In this document: one piece after another, positions 50,040 to 62,066 of the stretch
Layout: the number at the start of each line of letters is the position of its first letter
Position numbering within the stretch: position 1 is the first letter of the stretch
Origin: Xestospongia bergquistia
Taxonomy: Eukaryota; Porifera; Demospongiae; Haplosclerida; Petrosiidae
Direction: 5' to 3'
Assembly (NCBI GenBank): GCA_963965975.1
Contig: OZ014411.1
Coordinates: 16,644,446 to 16,708,445, forward strand
Length of the DNA: 64,000 bases
The notes under the pieces: generated by a model
What the model was told of the DNA's origin: nothing
The model's database searches: none
What the model saw: the letters and a program-made list of their open reading frames with translations, nothing else
Translations under genes and position numbers: made by a program

Positions 50040-52430
50040 GTTACTTTATTATCTTTTGTTTCCAAATTTATGGTAACATAATAGCTTGTCACCGTACTAT
50101 GTTCATTCGAATATAATAGAAAGTAAATATGATATAATGTAATATAATTTCTAATTTTTATTTGATGCATTGTTGTCATTTTTGTATTATATTCATTTCT
50201 ACATTTGTGGTGCTGTAATGACTTGTTGTCTTAATGTGTATTCTACAATATAAAGAATGTAAGTAAAGTATAATATAATTGTAATATTATTTCTAACTTT
50301 ATTCAATACATTGTTGTCATTTGTTTACTCTAATCTTTCATGTCCACATTGTGGTGATGTAATAACTTATCATCTGAATGTGTACCGTACAATATAATAA
50401 TGGGTAAGTGTTATATAATGTACTATAATTTCCGATTCAATTCAATGCATTATTGTTTACTCTATTGTTTTTGTTTTCACTTTATTGCATTATATCACAC
50501 TTACCTTCTATTTTATTGTAAATGACACATTAAGACAAAAGGTTATTACAGTACCACAAAAGTAGAAATGAAAGCAATAGAAAAATACAGTAAACACAAT
50601 AAGAACAATTCATTGAAAAAAATTAAATATTTTACAAATAACTTTTCATCTAAATCTGTCTTGTACAAAACAATAGAAGGTAAGTGTGATATAATGTAAT
50701 ATAAATTCTAAATGTATTCGATTTGAGATTTGGTTACACTGTTGTTCTTGTTTTCACATTTGTACTAACAATGTTTTGTGATCATTTCATTATTTCATTT
50801 ACACTATTGCTTTCATTTCCACATTTATGGTACTGTAATATCTTGTTATCTTCTTTACAATGTAATAGCGGGTAAGTGTATTATAATGTAATGTAATTTC
50901 TAATTTTATTGTTATTGTCTCATATACTCTATTGTTTCATTTCCACATTTATGGTTCTATAATAACTTGCTATCTGAATGTGCTCTTCACAATATAATAG
51001 CATGTACGTGTGATATATTAAAAGATAATTTCAAACTTTATTCAATGCATTTTGTTTACATTATTGTTTCATTTCCACATAAACGTTGTAATAATTTATC
51101 ATCTGAAATTACCCTTTACAATATATTAGGAGGTTAGTGTGATATAATGCAATATAATTTCCAATTTTATTCAATGTAATTGTTATCATTTTATTTAATC
51201 TGATTTTTTTCAATTTCACTTTTCATTTTAATGTGCTTTTACAAAATAATAGTTGGTAAGTGTGATAAATGTAATTTAATTTGTAACTTTGTTCAATTGT
51301 CATTTTGTTTACTCCATTTTTCATTTTCTATTTTTGTCATGTTGTAATAATTTGTCATCTGAATGTGTCCTTTACAATATAAAAGCTTGTAAGTTTGTTA
51401 CAATTTATAATGCATTGTTATCATTTGTTTACACTATTGTTTTCATTTTCACATTTTATGTACTGTAATAACTTATCGTTTGAATCTGCTCTTTATAATA
51501 TAAGTTTTTAAGTGTACTTTAATTTCCAATTTTATTCAATGCATTTACTCTTGTTATTTCATTTCGTATTTGTGGTTCTGTAATATAATGTCCTCTTACG
51601 GTTTCATTTACCAAATATTAGATGATAAGTATGATACTTTTTTATATTATTTTTAATTTTATTCAATACATTGTTGTAATTTATTTAATCTATTTTTCCT
51701 TTTTTTTAATTTTATGGTACTGTAATTACATGTTATCGAATTGTGTGCTTTATAATAATAGGTGATAAGTGTGAGATAATGTAATATAATTTTTAATTTT
51801 ATTCAATGCATAGTTGTCATTTGCTTTCATCTGTTATTTTCTTACTCCGAATTTATGGTGCTATAATTACTTGTTATCGGATCATGTCCTTTGAAATATA
51901 ATAGCGGGTAAGTGATACATAATATAATATAGTTTCTAATTTAATTCATGCACTGTTGTCATTTTCTTTAATTTATTGTTTCTTTTCCAAATTTATGGTG
52001 CTGTAATTACATGTTATCTGATTGTGTCCTTTTTAAAATAATAGGAGGTAAGTGTGATGTAATGTAAAATAATTTCTAATTTAATCAAATGCATTGTTAT
52101 CATTTTCATTTTTCCAAATTTATGGTGCTGTATTTATTTTTTATCAGATTATGTCCTTTGTAATATAATAATATAATAGGAGGTATATGTGACATAATGT
52201 AAATACTATCAAACTTTATTCAATGTGTAGTTGTTATTTGCTTTAATCTATTATTTTCTTGTTTCAAATTTATGGTTCTGTAATTTCTTGTTATCGGATC
52301 TTGTCTTTTACAATATAATAGTGGGTAAGCGCAATATAAATAATATATTTTCGAATTTCATTTCATGTTTATTGCTGTCCTGATTACTCTATTATTTTCT
52401 GTGATCAAATTTTGGGTACTTAAATAACTT
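50040..52430 (+). repeat. Array 2: about 17 copies of the 140-bp repeat
   Basis: Same unit as array 1 but more diverged. Cores with AG-NNN-GT spacing include AAA (about 50120), AAG (50670), CGG (50865), CAT (50995), GAG (51125), TTG (51245), CTT (51375), CGG (51900), GAG (52040), GAG (52180) and TGG (52320). Others are damaged. One unit is inverted (50481-50620). Confidence 0.87.
50481..50620 (-). repeat. Inverted unit inside array 2
   Basis: On the minus strand it reads AATAAAATAG-AAG-GTAAGTGTGATATAATGC, with the usual T-rich stretch before the acceptor-like site. All neighbouring units are on the plus strand. Confidence 0.85.
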
Positions 52431-52978
52431 GTCATTTGATTATGTCGTTTTAGTCAATGCATGGTAATTGTGATATAACTTATTATATATTGTAACATGT
52501 ATTCTGCCATTTTAGTAAAGAAGCTCTTTGTTGAATTTGTTTATATAATATATTAGAAAGATAAACAAGTGTTTATTCAAAGTCTTGTCAAAAGGTTTGA
52601 GCAAATAGTCATTTTAAAGAACACTAGTTCTTCCTCTATGTTACTAAGAAATAAGTTTTTTTTATAGTTATAGACTAACATATCTCGTCAAATTTATATT
52701 TATAATACTATGTCTGTTATTGTGTAAAAATGTCTCAATTATGAAGTAATGACTATGTATATTAAGAGTGTTATTGTTTATGATGACATTGTTGCCGAGA
52801 GTGATTTGTTTAAAATAATAGTGGTTAATTGAACTGATATTTTGTAATATTGTATATGTTAGTAATATTACTAGTGTAAAGATATAATACATATAAAACA
52901 ATATTACTATAGATAGAGTGCAGATGTTATGATGTACTTTGTTAGCTCACAATGATGAGGTTATTATTGTATATTTAG

Positions 52979-53077
52979 AGTAGATACACACCAGTTATGA
53001 TAGCTGCAAAGAAAGGATACAAAGATGTTGTTTTGATATTGACTGACAAAAGAGCTAAACTAGACCATGTTAACGAA
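52979..53077 (+). pseudogene. Ankyrin repeat exon 1, copy B (donor lost)
   Basis: A 99-nt phase-0 exon reading SRYTPVMIAAKKGYKDVVLI then LTDKRAKLDHVNE, one ankyrin unit with the TP(V)M..AA core. The frame is intact, but the 5' splice site that is GTAAGT in copy A is TTAAGT here, so normal splicing to exon 2 should fail. Confidence 0.7.
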
Positions 53078-53130
53078 TTAAGTATTCATGTACATAACAT
53101 ATATTAAAACCCTATAAAGCTGGAGTTACT

Positions 53131-53152
53131 TTATATATATATATATAATAAA

Positions 53153-53188
<36 letters not shown>
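53131..53188. repeat. (AT)n microsatellite
   Basis: Two AT runs separated by AATAAAG, between the copy-B ankyrin exons. Copy A has only a short AT run at about 48945. Confidence 0.93.
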
Positions 53189-53190
<2 letters not shown>

Positions 53191-53625
53191 TATAATGATA
53201 CAAAACTACTGTACATGACTTTAACAAGTACATGTACTACAATTTGTACTACATTAGCAATGAGATAGTAAACCAAAGCAGCTGTATGTTGACATAATAA
53301 TTTTGTTTGTTAAATTATGATGATACAAGACTACTGTACATATCTTTAACATGTCATACAATTGTACTGCATTAGATAGTAACCAAAGTTCCTCTTCTTA
53401 AGATTTACATAAACATAATAAAGCATAGTAGTCTAACAAAAATGACATAATGAAATTAATTGATCTTGGATGTAATTAATATCCACATTTCATCATTTAA
53501 TCTTGTACATTGTAAATTGTTAATTAATAAAGTGTATGTGGGCATAGCAATTTCATTTGTTAAAGTTTGATATTGTGGTTAGTGGTTTAATTAAAAGTTG
53601 ATTTGTCTGTTTGTTTGTATAGTAG

Positions 53626-53724
53626 TGTGGATGGGCAGTCCTTCATTATGCAAGTTATTATGGACATACAGACATTGTTGAAGTATTTGTCAACTATGGC
53701 GCTGATATCACTGTTGTTACTACG
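53626..53724 (+). CDS. Ankyrin repeat exon 2, copy B (partial gene)
   Basis: A 99-nt phase-0 exon between TATAGTAG and ACG|GTAATT. It encodes CGWAVLHYASYYGHTDIVEV then FVNYGADITVVTT. It is closer to the ankyrin consensus than copy A (NYGADI against NHQAVI), so copy B may be nearer the ancestor. The gene it belongs to is incomplete in the window. Confidence 0.72.
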
Positions 53725-53959
53725 GTAATTCTGATCAATAGAATAAATGTGTTTTACTCCTATCTTTAAGCTGCATGTTTGAATATATTTTAACTAGATA
53801 GCATAGATATTACAATGATACAAGATTATAATGTATATATACTACAATTTTACTATATTATCAATGAGGTAGTAATGGCCCAAACCTCATGATACTCTTC
53901 TTAGCATAGTAAAGCATAGCAAATATATATCCTAAAATTTTTGCGTAACTTTTAACATG

Positions 53960-54351
53960 ATTCAATACTATGTTGTTATTTGGTTACTTTATTATCTTTT
54001 GTTTCCAAATTTATGGTAACATAATAGCTTGTCACCGTACTATGTTCATTCGAATATAATAGAAAGTAAATATGATATAATGTAATATAATTTCTACTTT
54101 TAGTTGATGTATCGTTGTCATTTTGTTTGTTATATTATATTCATTTCTACATTTGTGGTGTTGTAATGATTTGTCATGTGATCATCTCTTTTACAAAATA
54201 ATAGGACGTAAGTATTATATAATTGTAATATCATTCTAACTTTATTGAATGCATTATTGTTGTTTTCTTTACTTTAACCTTTTTATTTCCACATTTATGT
54301 TGTTGTACTAACTTGTCACCTTAAAGTGTGCTATACAATATAATAGTTGAT
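53960..54351 (+). repeat. Remnant of the 140-bp repeat (about 3 units)
   Basis: Cores at about 54060 (AAA, GTAAAT), 54205 (GAC, GTAAGT) and 54345 (TTG, ATAGGT). The third is cut by the inner boundary of the right inverted arm. Confidence 0.8.
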
Positions 54352-54610
54352 AGGTGGTCTCATGTATGCATAGGAACAGTACATTAAGTTGTGCAGGATT
54401 GGTGTTAAATATAAGTTAAATAGTACTGATGAAGTGGAGTTATGATAGAAGTGTTAAAAAATGGAACCAAGTAGTTTCACAGCTTTTGAACAAATTTGAT
54501 TGATGTGAATACACCAGAAGATGTTGCATGGAGCTTAGATTAATTTCTTGATATATTTTATATTTATTATATTATTTATTCATGAAGACCAATTATTGTG
54601 ATTAAAATTA

Positions 54611-54614
<4 letters not shown>

Positions 54615-54652
<38 letters not shown>
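54615..54652. repeat. (AT)n expansion in the right SRCR promoter
   Basis: About 19 AT units, ending 43 bp before the start codon. The left arm has a short ATATATAGATATAAAATAACG at this place, so the run grew after the duplication. Confidence 0.92.
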
Positions 54653-54657
<5 letters not shown>

Positions 54658-54694
54658 CAGTGTTTGATAACTTCCGGCATACGATTTCTTGAAG

Positions 54695-57600
54695 ATGTTT
54701 TTTACTCGTGTCTTTTTTGCTTTGCTCATTGTCATTACTCTACATAACTTCGGTATGTATAATTTATAAGTGGATTATGCGTTAGACCTTTTATTGACTG
54801 TGTTTTCATAATTGAATTATATTATTACATGTTATATTCAGTTAGTGCCTGTACAACTAATACAATTCGCCTTTACAACGGCACTGCTTCAGTACCAGAT
54901 AATGGCATGCTTCAGATATGCAAGGCTGGTAATTGGCTAGCTGTGTGTGATTATAGATGGACCCAGTCTCACTCTATTGTAGCTTGTAAACAGCTAGGAT
55001 ACAATAATCCTGGTGAGTACAATTATGTTTATTTAAAATATATGATGTTTGTATCAATATCTTTCTTGCTAATAGATCCTATAACTAGTATTAATAATGG
55101 TCCTAGTGGTGGTGCTTTTGGATATGCGGCAAAAAGCTACTGTAGTAGTAGCAAGTCAAATGTCATTTCTTGCCTTAGTACTTCTGGTTTGTCCTCAAGT
55201 TTTTGCAATAGAGCTAGAGATTCTCTGAATCTTCAGTGCAACTTTGATACAAGTGAGTTTTTGCATTTTCTATAGAAAAACCTTACTAACAAATTAAACA
55301 AACTAATTAATCATAGGTGGTTGTGAATATCAACAAATTCGTCTTTACAACATTACCACTAACAGTACAGGAGACAGTGGTATGTTACAGATATGTGACT
55401 CAACAGGACACTGGACAGCAGTATGTGACTTTAGCTGGGGATGTAATGAAGCAACAGTTGCCTGTAAACAACTTGGATATAATAGTCCATGTAAGAAAAT
55501 AAAGCTAATAATTGTCTCAATTGTAAATAAATAGAGAGAGTGTAACAAAATATAACTATACATTTTGTACTTTAATTTAGATCCTTTTTATCGTTTTAAT
55601 GGAGGACCATGGACTAAATTTGGATTTGGACCATATTCATCCTGTAACACAAAATATAACTCACTATTTAAATGCAATAGTTACTCTTCATCATTTAGAA
55701 GAAATTCAAACTATTGTAACCCTTTACGGGATACAGTCATGCTAAACTGTTCTATTCCATCAGGTTTGGTTTTTGAATTTAGCAGTTGTTTTAAATTTGT
55801 GTCTAACATGCATGGTCGGTCAGCCATTCACTCTATATAAATGTGTAGCAATTGTACATAAACTCCTGATAAATTCATTTGGGGCATCATTCAATCCTTT
55901 TATTAAGTTGATAGGAGTAATAAATGAGCTCAAGTTTACAATTAAAACCTACATTTACTTTGTAAATGTAATAGAACAAGTACTTTATTTATTATAGACT
56001 AAGGCTATGTACCCAAGACTATAAGGGTTGCCTTTAGTGAATACTTTTATAAGACTGTTATCTGTCAATAGTAAGTTATACTGTCCTCTAGACTGAACAG
56101 CCGCAGTCCGCAGTATGCACTTATGAGTTTTGCTATGTCAACTTTATAATGTTTTTATAGCAGCTTACATTTTTATGGATACTAATGATTTACTACATTG
56201 ATAGCCATTAATGGTATATTATAATGCAAGTGTTTTAAAGGAAATCTGGGTACATATTATGTTACTGTTAGAGTCTTCTAGCCTAAATTAATATGCTCTA
56301 ATTTCACATATGAGTGTACCAAGCTACGTTTTTTCACCATACTTTATATCTATTGAGGATTGCATATAACAGTGGTCAACAAGGTATAATTATAATAAAT
56401 TACACTGTGTCAAATAAAATATCTCCATTTTGATGATTCATAGCTAGTCAGTATTGTTAATCAAAGAAATGATTCCTGTGTGAGTTATAAAGGTCCTGCT
56501 TACCTATAGTGAACCAGCTATGTGTTTTCAGAGATTAGAGTGAGTAGTGGCTGTACTAATGTGTAATTAGTTTCAAAACTAAGGCACTTAGCACAGTTAG
56601 CAGTACTTTATAACACTTAACTAAACTATCTTTTACTAGGTGTTATATAAACTTATGATTTCTTATAATATCACCTTAAGACTACAATTATAATTATTTT
56701 TAAACCACAAAACTAACAACATACCAACATTTGCATGTAAGTAAAATTTAATTTCTAGCTACCACTGCCTCTAACTACAATGAATTGCTATCATATAAAA
56801 TGTAGAGGTTTTCAGTATTTAAATATGGTTTTGTAAGCATTATAAACACAAAGTCTTTGCTGTGTTACATTGCACAAAAGAAAAATTGAGGATAACTTAT
56901 GTAGAGCTGGAGTGCTTCTTTGATGTAATGTTTGAGTCATTATTGCTGGTTTTGCTTGCATTCAAAATATCATAATTACACTAATTATATTAAATTAAAC
57001 TAAAACTAGTATTATTATTAATTAGCATATACCTGTCTTTACAAATAAAATTTATCTTCTTTATCAAGCTTTCATCTTTCATCTATTCATATATTACTTG
57101 ATCTTACTCTACACTTGTTTAGGTTTTAATAACAGTTGTTCAGATGAGTATAAAGTTAAATTAGTTGGTAGAAACTCAAGTAAAGAAGGAAGACTTGAAA
57201 TATGTTATAAAGGACAGTGGACGTCTGTGTGTAGTAATCGTTATGTAAATCCCAAATTTGCATCAACTGTTTGTAATCAACTTGGATATGTTGCAAACAG
57301 CTGTAAGTAAATCATTTAGTTATATAATATTTACAGTCACAATAGTAACATATCTGCTATAGTAGATATTAAGATGTATTTGATTGGAATAGGAAGGTAC
57401 ACAAGATGGGGAAATGTGCAAGTGGATGTTGTGTACATGAAGTGTGTCCAAATATTTTGAATACATGTATATGAACTATTATGGGACAAGATTATAATTA
57501 TATTATAAAACATTGTCCTAAGACATTTTAATGATACTGGTGTTGCTGTAAATTGAGACTTGGAGAGTGGGAGAAGCTAAGGTGGTGTTATAAGTCACGC

Positions 57601-60600
57601 CAAATTCATAGCTAGCAGTTATGGTAACACTTTAAATTCATTGATTGTGATGTTTGCCAGTGTTTACTTATGGAGGTTGTTTTAATTTCTTGGCTTTGAA
57701 TTTACAAAAAAGAAACATAGTACTATTCAATACTTTAGATTAATAATTGATTGCACCTCCACACACAATCTGCAATTAAACAATCTCTGAACCTAAATCT
57801 AATTTCAAGGTATATTTAAATTAAGTGCACTATAGGTACATTTTATCAATTAACATTGTTAAGATATTGATTTGTTAATATATGACCTGTGTAAACATGC
57901 CTAATAGTTTGGGAAATGCCAGTCCCTCCTTTTGCCTCCCCATATTTGTCTTGGTATTTTTACTACACTGTGTTTGATGGGAAATTTCTCTCATGGTGTA
58001 GATCAAGCTGGATGATGGGAAACAATGGAATAACTCCTAAACCATATGTTACCTGATTTTCTATTATATACAAAACTGTTTTCAGAATTTTTTAACATTT
58101 TTTTTATCACAAATCAGGTCACATATGTTTTGACAGAAGTGGTCCCTTTTTGCAAATTAGGTCACATATATCCTTACTATACAGTTAACATGTAGTGTCT
58201 TACATGTTATGACTATGTGTTGTATTAAGTCTATACTTTGAGATTAAAGTGTAAGGGTTAGCATTTGTTTAGGGATTTATAATACAACACATTTTAATAT
58301 TGTACATACCTCTTATCTTAATATAGATGCAACAATTATAACTGATGGACACTATGGAACTGGAACAACAAATGTCTATTTATCTAGCCAACAGTGTAGG
58401 CGCCAATATAACAACATCAAATACTGCTCTCTTAATATTGGAAATCAGTGCAATAGCTTTGGTTGTCAATATAATCGTATTGGATTAAAGTGTCATGGTA
58501 AGTTGTTATAGGTACTATATACAAGTTACCTCAATCATGAGTTATAGCTCCATATAAAAATACAATAATGAAAAACTGTGTTATAAACATTACAGCAGAG
58601 ATATTACATATTAAATTGTTTTCACAATATTATTTTTCAGTATGTTGTACTAAGTCAATAATAATATTTTACATCTAATTTGTTAGTAAAAGTTATTCAT
58701 TTATAGAATCTGATGACTGTAATCAAGGGGATGTTCGGCTGGTTAATGGAACTTTGGATAGAGAAGGACGACTAGAAGTTTGTGCTAATGGTGTATGGGG
58801 ACAAATTTGTGCTAGTAACTTTAGAAAGTCATCTGCATATGTTGCTTGCAAACAACTTGGATATAGTGATACAAATGGTAAGAGATAACATTATTGAAAC
58901 CTAATCATTTCCTTTGACAGGAGCTATCATTGATCGATCTGGTAAATATGGATATGGAGGTCAACCAATTGTATATAGCAATGTGAAGTGCTATGGACAT
59001 GAACAAGATCTCTCTAAATGCTCTAAATCTGTTTTTCCAGCCTTTTTTTGTAATAGCAGGTATATAGTTGGTCTTCTATGTTATGATGGTAAGTTTGTTA
59101 ACATGTCAATGCTCAAAGCTTACTCAGTGTTATTTGCAATAATTTATATAATATATTAATTATTCTATTATAACACTAATATAATATAATATGAAATATA
59201 GTATAATAATAAAATTATTGTTATATCAATATTATATATAATAATTAATAAACATTTACTTTGGAAGATACTAACTTCAGAGTGAAACACTAACTAGACC
59301 TACAAAAGTTATAAAATTGACAGCTTTGTCTATGGAATACTATAGCTATATAATGCTAGAAAGAGGTGAACCTAGTGAGGAACTTCAAGCTGATCAGTTA
59401 TAGGCATTGACTTAGCACTCACTGTTAGTGTCATTGGTTGATATGTGACTTAGCAATTGAAGGATTAATTTTCTATTCATTTATCACTTGGATTGATTTA
59501 TACAACAATACAATAAAACAATGAAACAAACATGTTTGTTTATATATATATATATGCTACATATATACACATATGTATGCATGTATAGATATATAAAATG
59601 TGTGTGTGTATATATATGGTACAAAACAATTGTAGGAATGCGTGGCAAGTTCAGTGTACCAGGCAGTAAAAAAATTATATTATTTAGTGAAAATACAAAT
59701 AATATAATTGCAAATAGTAGAAGTCATAGGAGGTCTAAAGCATGACTTCTACTTAAAAGATGAGACAACAATACACTGTGTTTGAGACTAGTAGTATTAA
59801 ATGAGTGTGACTGAGCTTATTTCAAACTTGTTAAAGGATTTGTTGTTTTGGAGAACATGTTCACCCAAGACAATCGCTATTGAGGATATAGTACAAATAG
59901 TCTGCATATTTTATAGCTTCCTATTGATATATTTTAATAAGTTTGCAGTAGCTTTAGCAGGAGTTGTAAGCTGAAAAGACAATCTCTTTTCTTAAAGTAA
60001 AGGAAACTGTTGCTGTAAAATAACATGTTGGACATGACTTACAAATGCTTGATAACATCTTAGGCTAGGCTAAGCTATTCTTTCTCAAGGCTATATACTA
60101 TTTCAAAGTGTACACTTATTTTGTAATAGGATGTATTTAAGTGAAATTTGGACCACAAATTGTTCTTTAAGGTAAAATTCAACTTTGCACAGTGAAATTT
60201 CCCTACTTAAAAACAATACTTCTACATTTTATCCAATTTCACTTGAACTTGTGTATATGAGCTAATGGTATATTTGTTCATAAAAGGTAGAGAGTTTCAT
60301 GAGATACCAAAAGTGTTTTAATATGTATCATTTTAAAATCATATTTATCATATGACTTCAGACAAATCATTTAAGTTCTACTTCCTCTAATTATAGGCTG
60401 TAAAGAAGGAGATGTCAGACTTACTGGTGGTGCTCATATGTTTCAAGGAACAGTTGAGATATGTCTAGACAATATTTGGTGTCTAGTGGCAGAACATGGT
60501 TGGGATGACAATGATGCCAGAGTTGTGTGTCGACAACTTGGAGGATACAATCCCAGTGGTATGTTTATGTTGACAGGAAATACTAGTTTTAATACTTATT

Positions 60601-62066
60601 ATAGCTGGTATGGCTATGTTCAATTCAACTTATGGACATCCTAAACGAGCAATACGATATAGCAATGTTAATTGTCGTGGTCAAGAAGAGGAGTTATCAG
60701 ATTGTTCTCATCATACCTTAGAATTATATGTAGGACGGACATATCAATCTAAAGTTGCTGGTGTTGATTGCAGAGGTAATAATAATAATTAGACACATTA
60801 AAATAAATCATGTGTGCATACAAAGTATGTGTAATACATTAGAAAAACTACCATATACTACATGTATATATACAAGAATTCACTGCAAAAATAGATTGAT
60901 TGTTTTAATCTGTTAATGGTCACTTAGGTTGTATACCTACCTACAAATCAAGAAATGTTTAGAGATTGCAGTTGCTATTAATACCAACATTTATGACATA
61001 TCAACCACAGATAACATGAATAAAGCACAAAGGATGAAACAAATAATATGAAAATTTAAAAAATTAATTTAAATGATATTGAAATTTCAGGTTAATAGTC
61101 AGTCCATTAGCAACATCATTAAACTGTTTTTGATAACTAATTACTATGAATGGAGTGTTTGTGTATTTCAAGAAATTATTTCTCAAAGGATATGTGTGTG
61201 GTAGTATGGCTGCTCTGTTATAAACTCTAAAGTGATAGCTCATACACATAGGCCCATTATTGATGAAAAATGTAACTAATGAATTCTTAAAAAGATTCTT
61301 CATAGCTTAACTACATGACTGTCAAGCGTAAATTATTATAATATTTAATACTTAATGAAACAGAGATATTTACTACCACTATTATAATACATGCAATGAA
61401 AATGATCATGGATTATTTAAATCAACCAATACATTCATCAGTAGTAGTTATTTGTAAAAATACTTTGACAAAAATTCACAGTTCATTTATATAATTATTA
61501 CTGTCATATTACTGTCATACTCTATATAATAATACAAATTATGAAATAATGTACATCTTGTATACAGTAATAGTGTCAGAAACATTGACCAGTACACCTG
61601 TATCATCAATAATGACCAGTACATCTGTATCAACAATGACCAGTAAACCAACAACCATAGTGACATCACCAGTAACACTTCAACAAACCTCTAAAATAAG
61701 TGGATCACTCTTTGCCTCTGGACTCGTGTTTCTTATAATAGCAATCTGTATTATGACTATTGGGTAAGGACATAAAGATGATAACTAATTACATTTTTTA
61801 TCTTTTATTGATATGTGATAGATTAAGACAAAATTTTGATATTCATATAATTGATACTTTCATTGTTTTAATGTCATCTCCACAGAATTATCATAATGAT
61901 CTGCATCATTGCTAGAATGAGAAAGTTGTCTATTAGCAAGGGAGGACGTAATAGTGATATTCCACAAAATATGAGTTCCCTCCAACAAAGCAATCCATTG
62001 TCTGTTCAATCTGATTATGATGGTAAAGAATTCATATCAGATAAGGATGATGAACTTCTCTCATAA
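54695..62066 (+). CDS. Five-SRCR-domain type I membrane receptor, right copy
   Basis: Thirteen exons give 720 codons plus stop: 54695-54752, 54842-55012, 55076-55252, 55317-55490, 55581-55763, 57123-57302, 58327-58497, 58707-58877, 58921-59088, 60397-60558, 60605-60775, 61568-61763, 61886-62066. Domain order equals the left copy: leader MFFTRVFFALLIVITLHNFG, five two-exon SRCR domains, Ser/Thr stalk, transmembrane segment and a tail of about 50 residues ending DKDDELLS. The stalk is seven residues longer (an extra TSTSV-like repeat). Coding differences include SSQQCRRQ here against SSQYCRYK in domain 3. Domain 5 has an irregular Cys pattern (IWC in place of W..VC). The donor of exon 5 (G|GTTTGG) is weak in both copies. 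Splice frames agree throughout; no stops. Confidence 0.9.
57786..58230. other. Segment present only in the right arm (indel 3)
   Basis: Inside intron 6. The arms agree up to AACAATCTCT and again from CTATACTTT; the left arm joins these directly. The extra 445 bp contain a loose inverted relation (CCTGATTTTC and AAATCAGGTCACATA) and two copies of A(T)CAGGTCACATAT. There is no coding capacity or clear terminal repeat. It is probably a small non-autonomous element. Confidence 0.6.

Larger units (their letters stand above)
48500..50175 (+). repeat. Direct duplication holding an ankyrin exon pair, copy A
   Basis: Matches 52470-54150 in order: GATAAACAAGTG, a non-coding stretch ending ATATTTAGAGTAGAT, ankyrin exon 1, intron, ankyrin exon 2, and a downstream block (CTAAATTTTTTTGCGTAAC) that is virtually identical to 53929-54110. 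The period is about 4 kb. Confidence 0.85.
52470..54150 (+). repeat. Direct duplication holding an ankyrin exon pair, copy B
   Basis: The counterpart of 48500-50175. It differs by an expanded AT microsatellite (53131-53188) and by indels in the intron. The downstream 180 bp are nearly identical to copy A, which points to recent exchange. Confidence 0.85.

Noticed and set aside
44736..52430. Regularly spaced repeats as a CRISPR array
   Set aside because: The units are 140 bp with no short repeat/unique-spacer structure, and the DNA is clearly eukaryotic.
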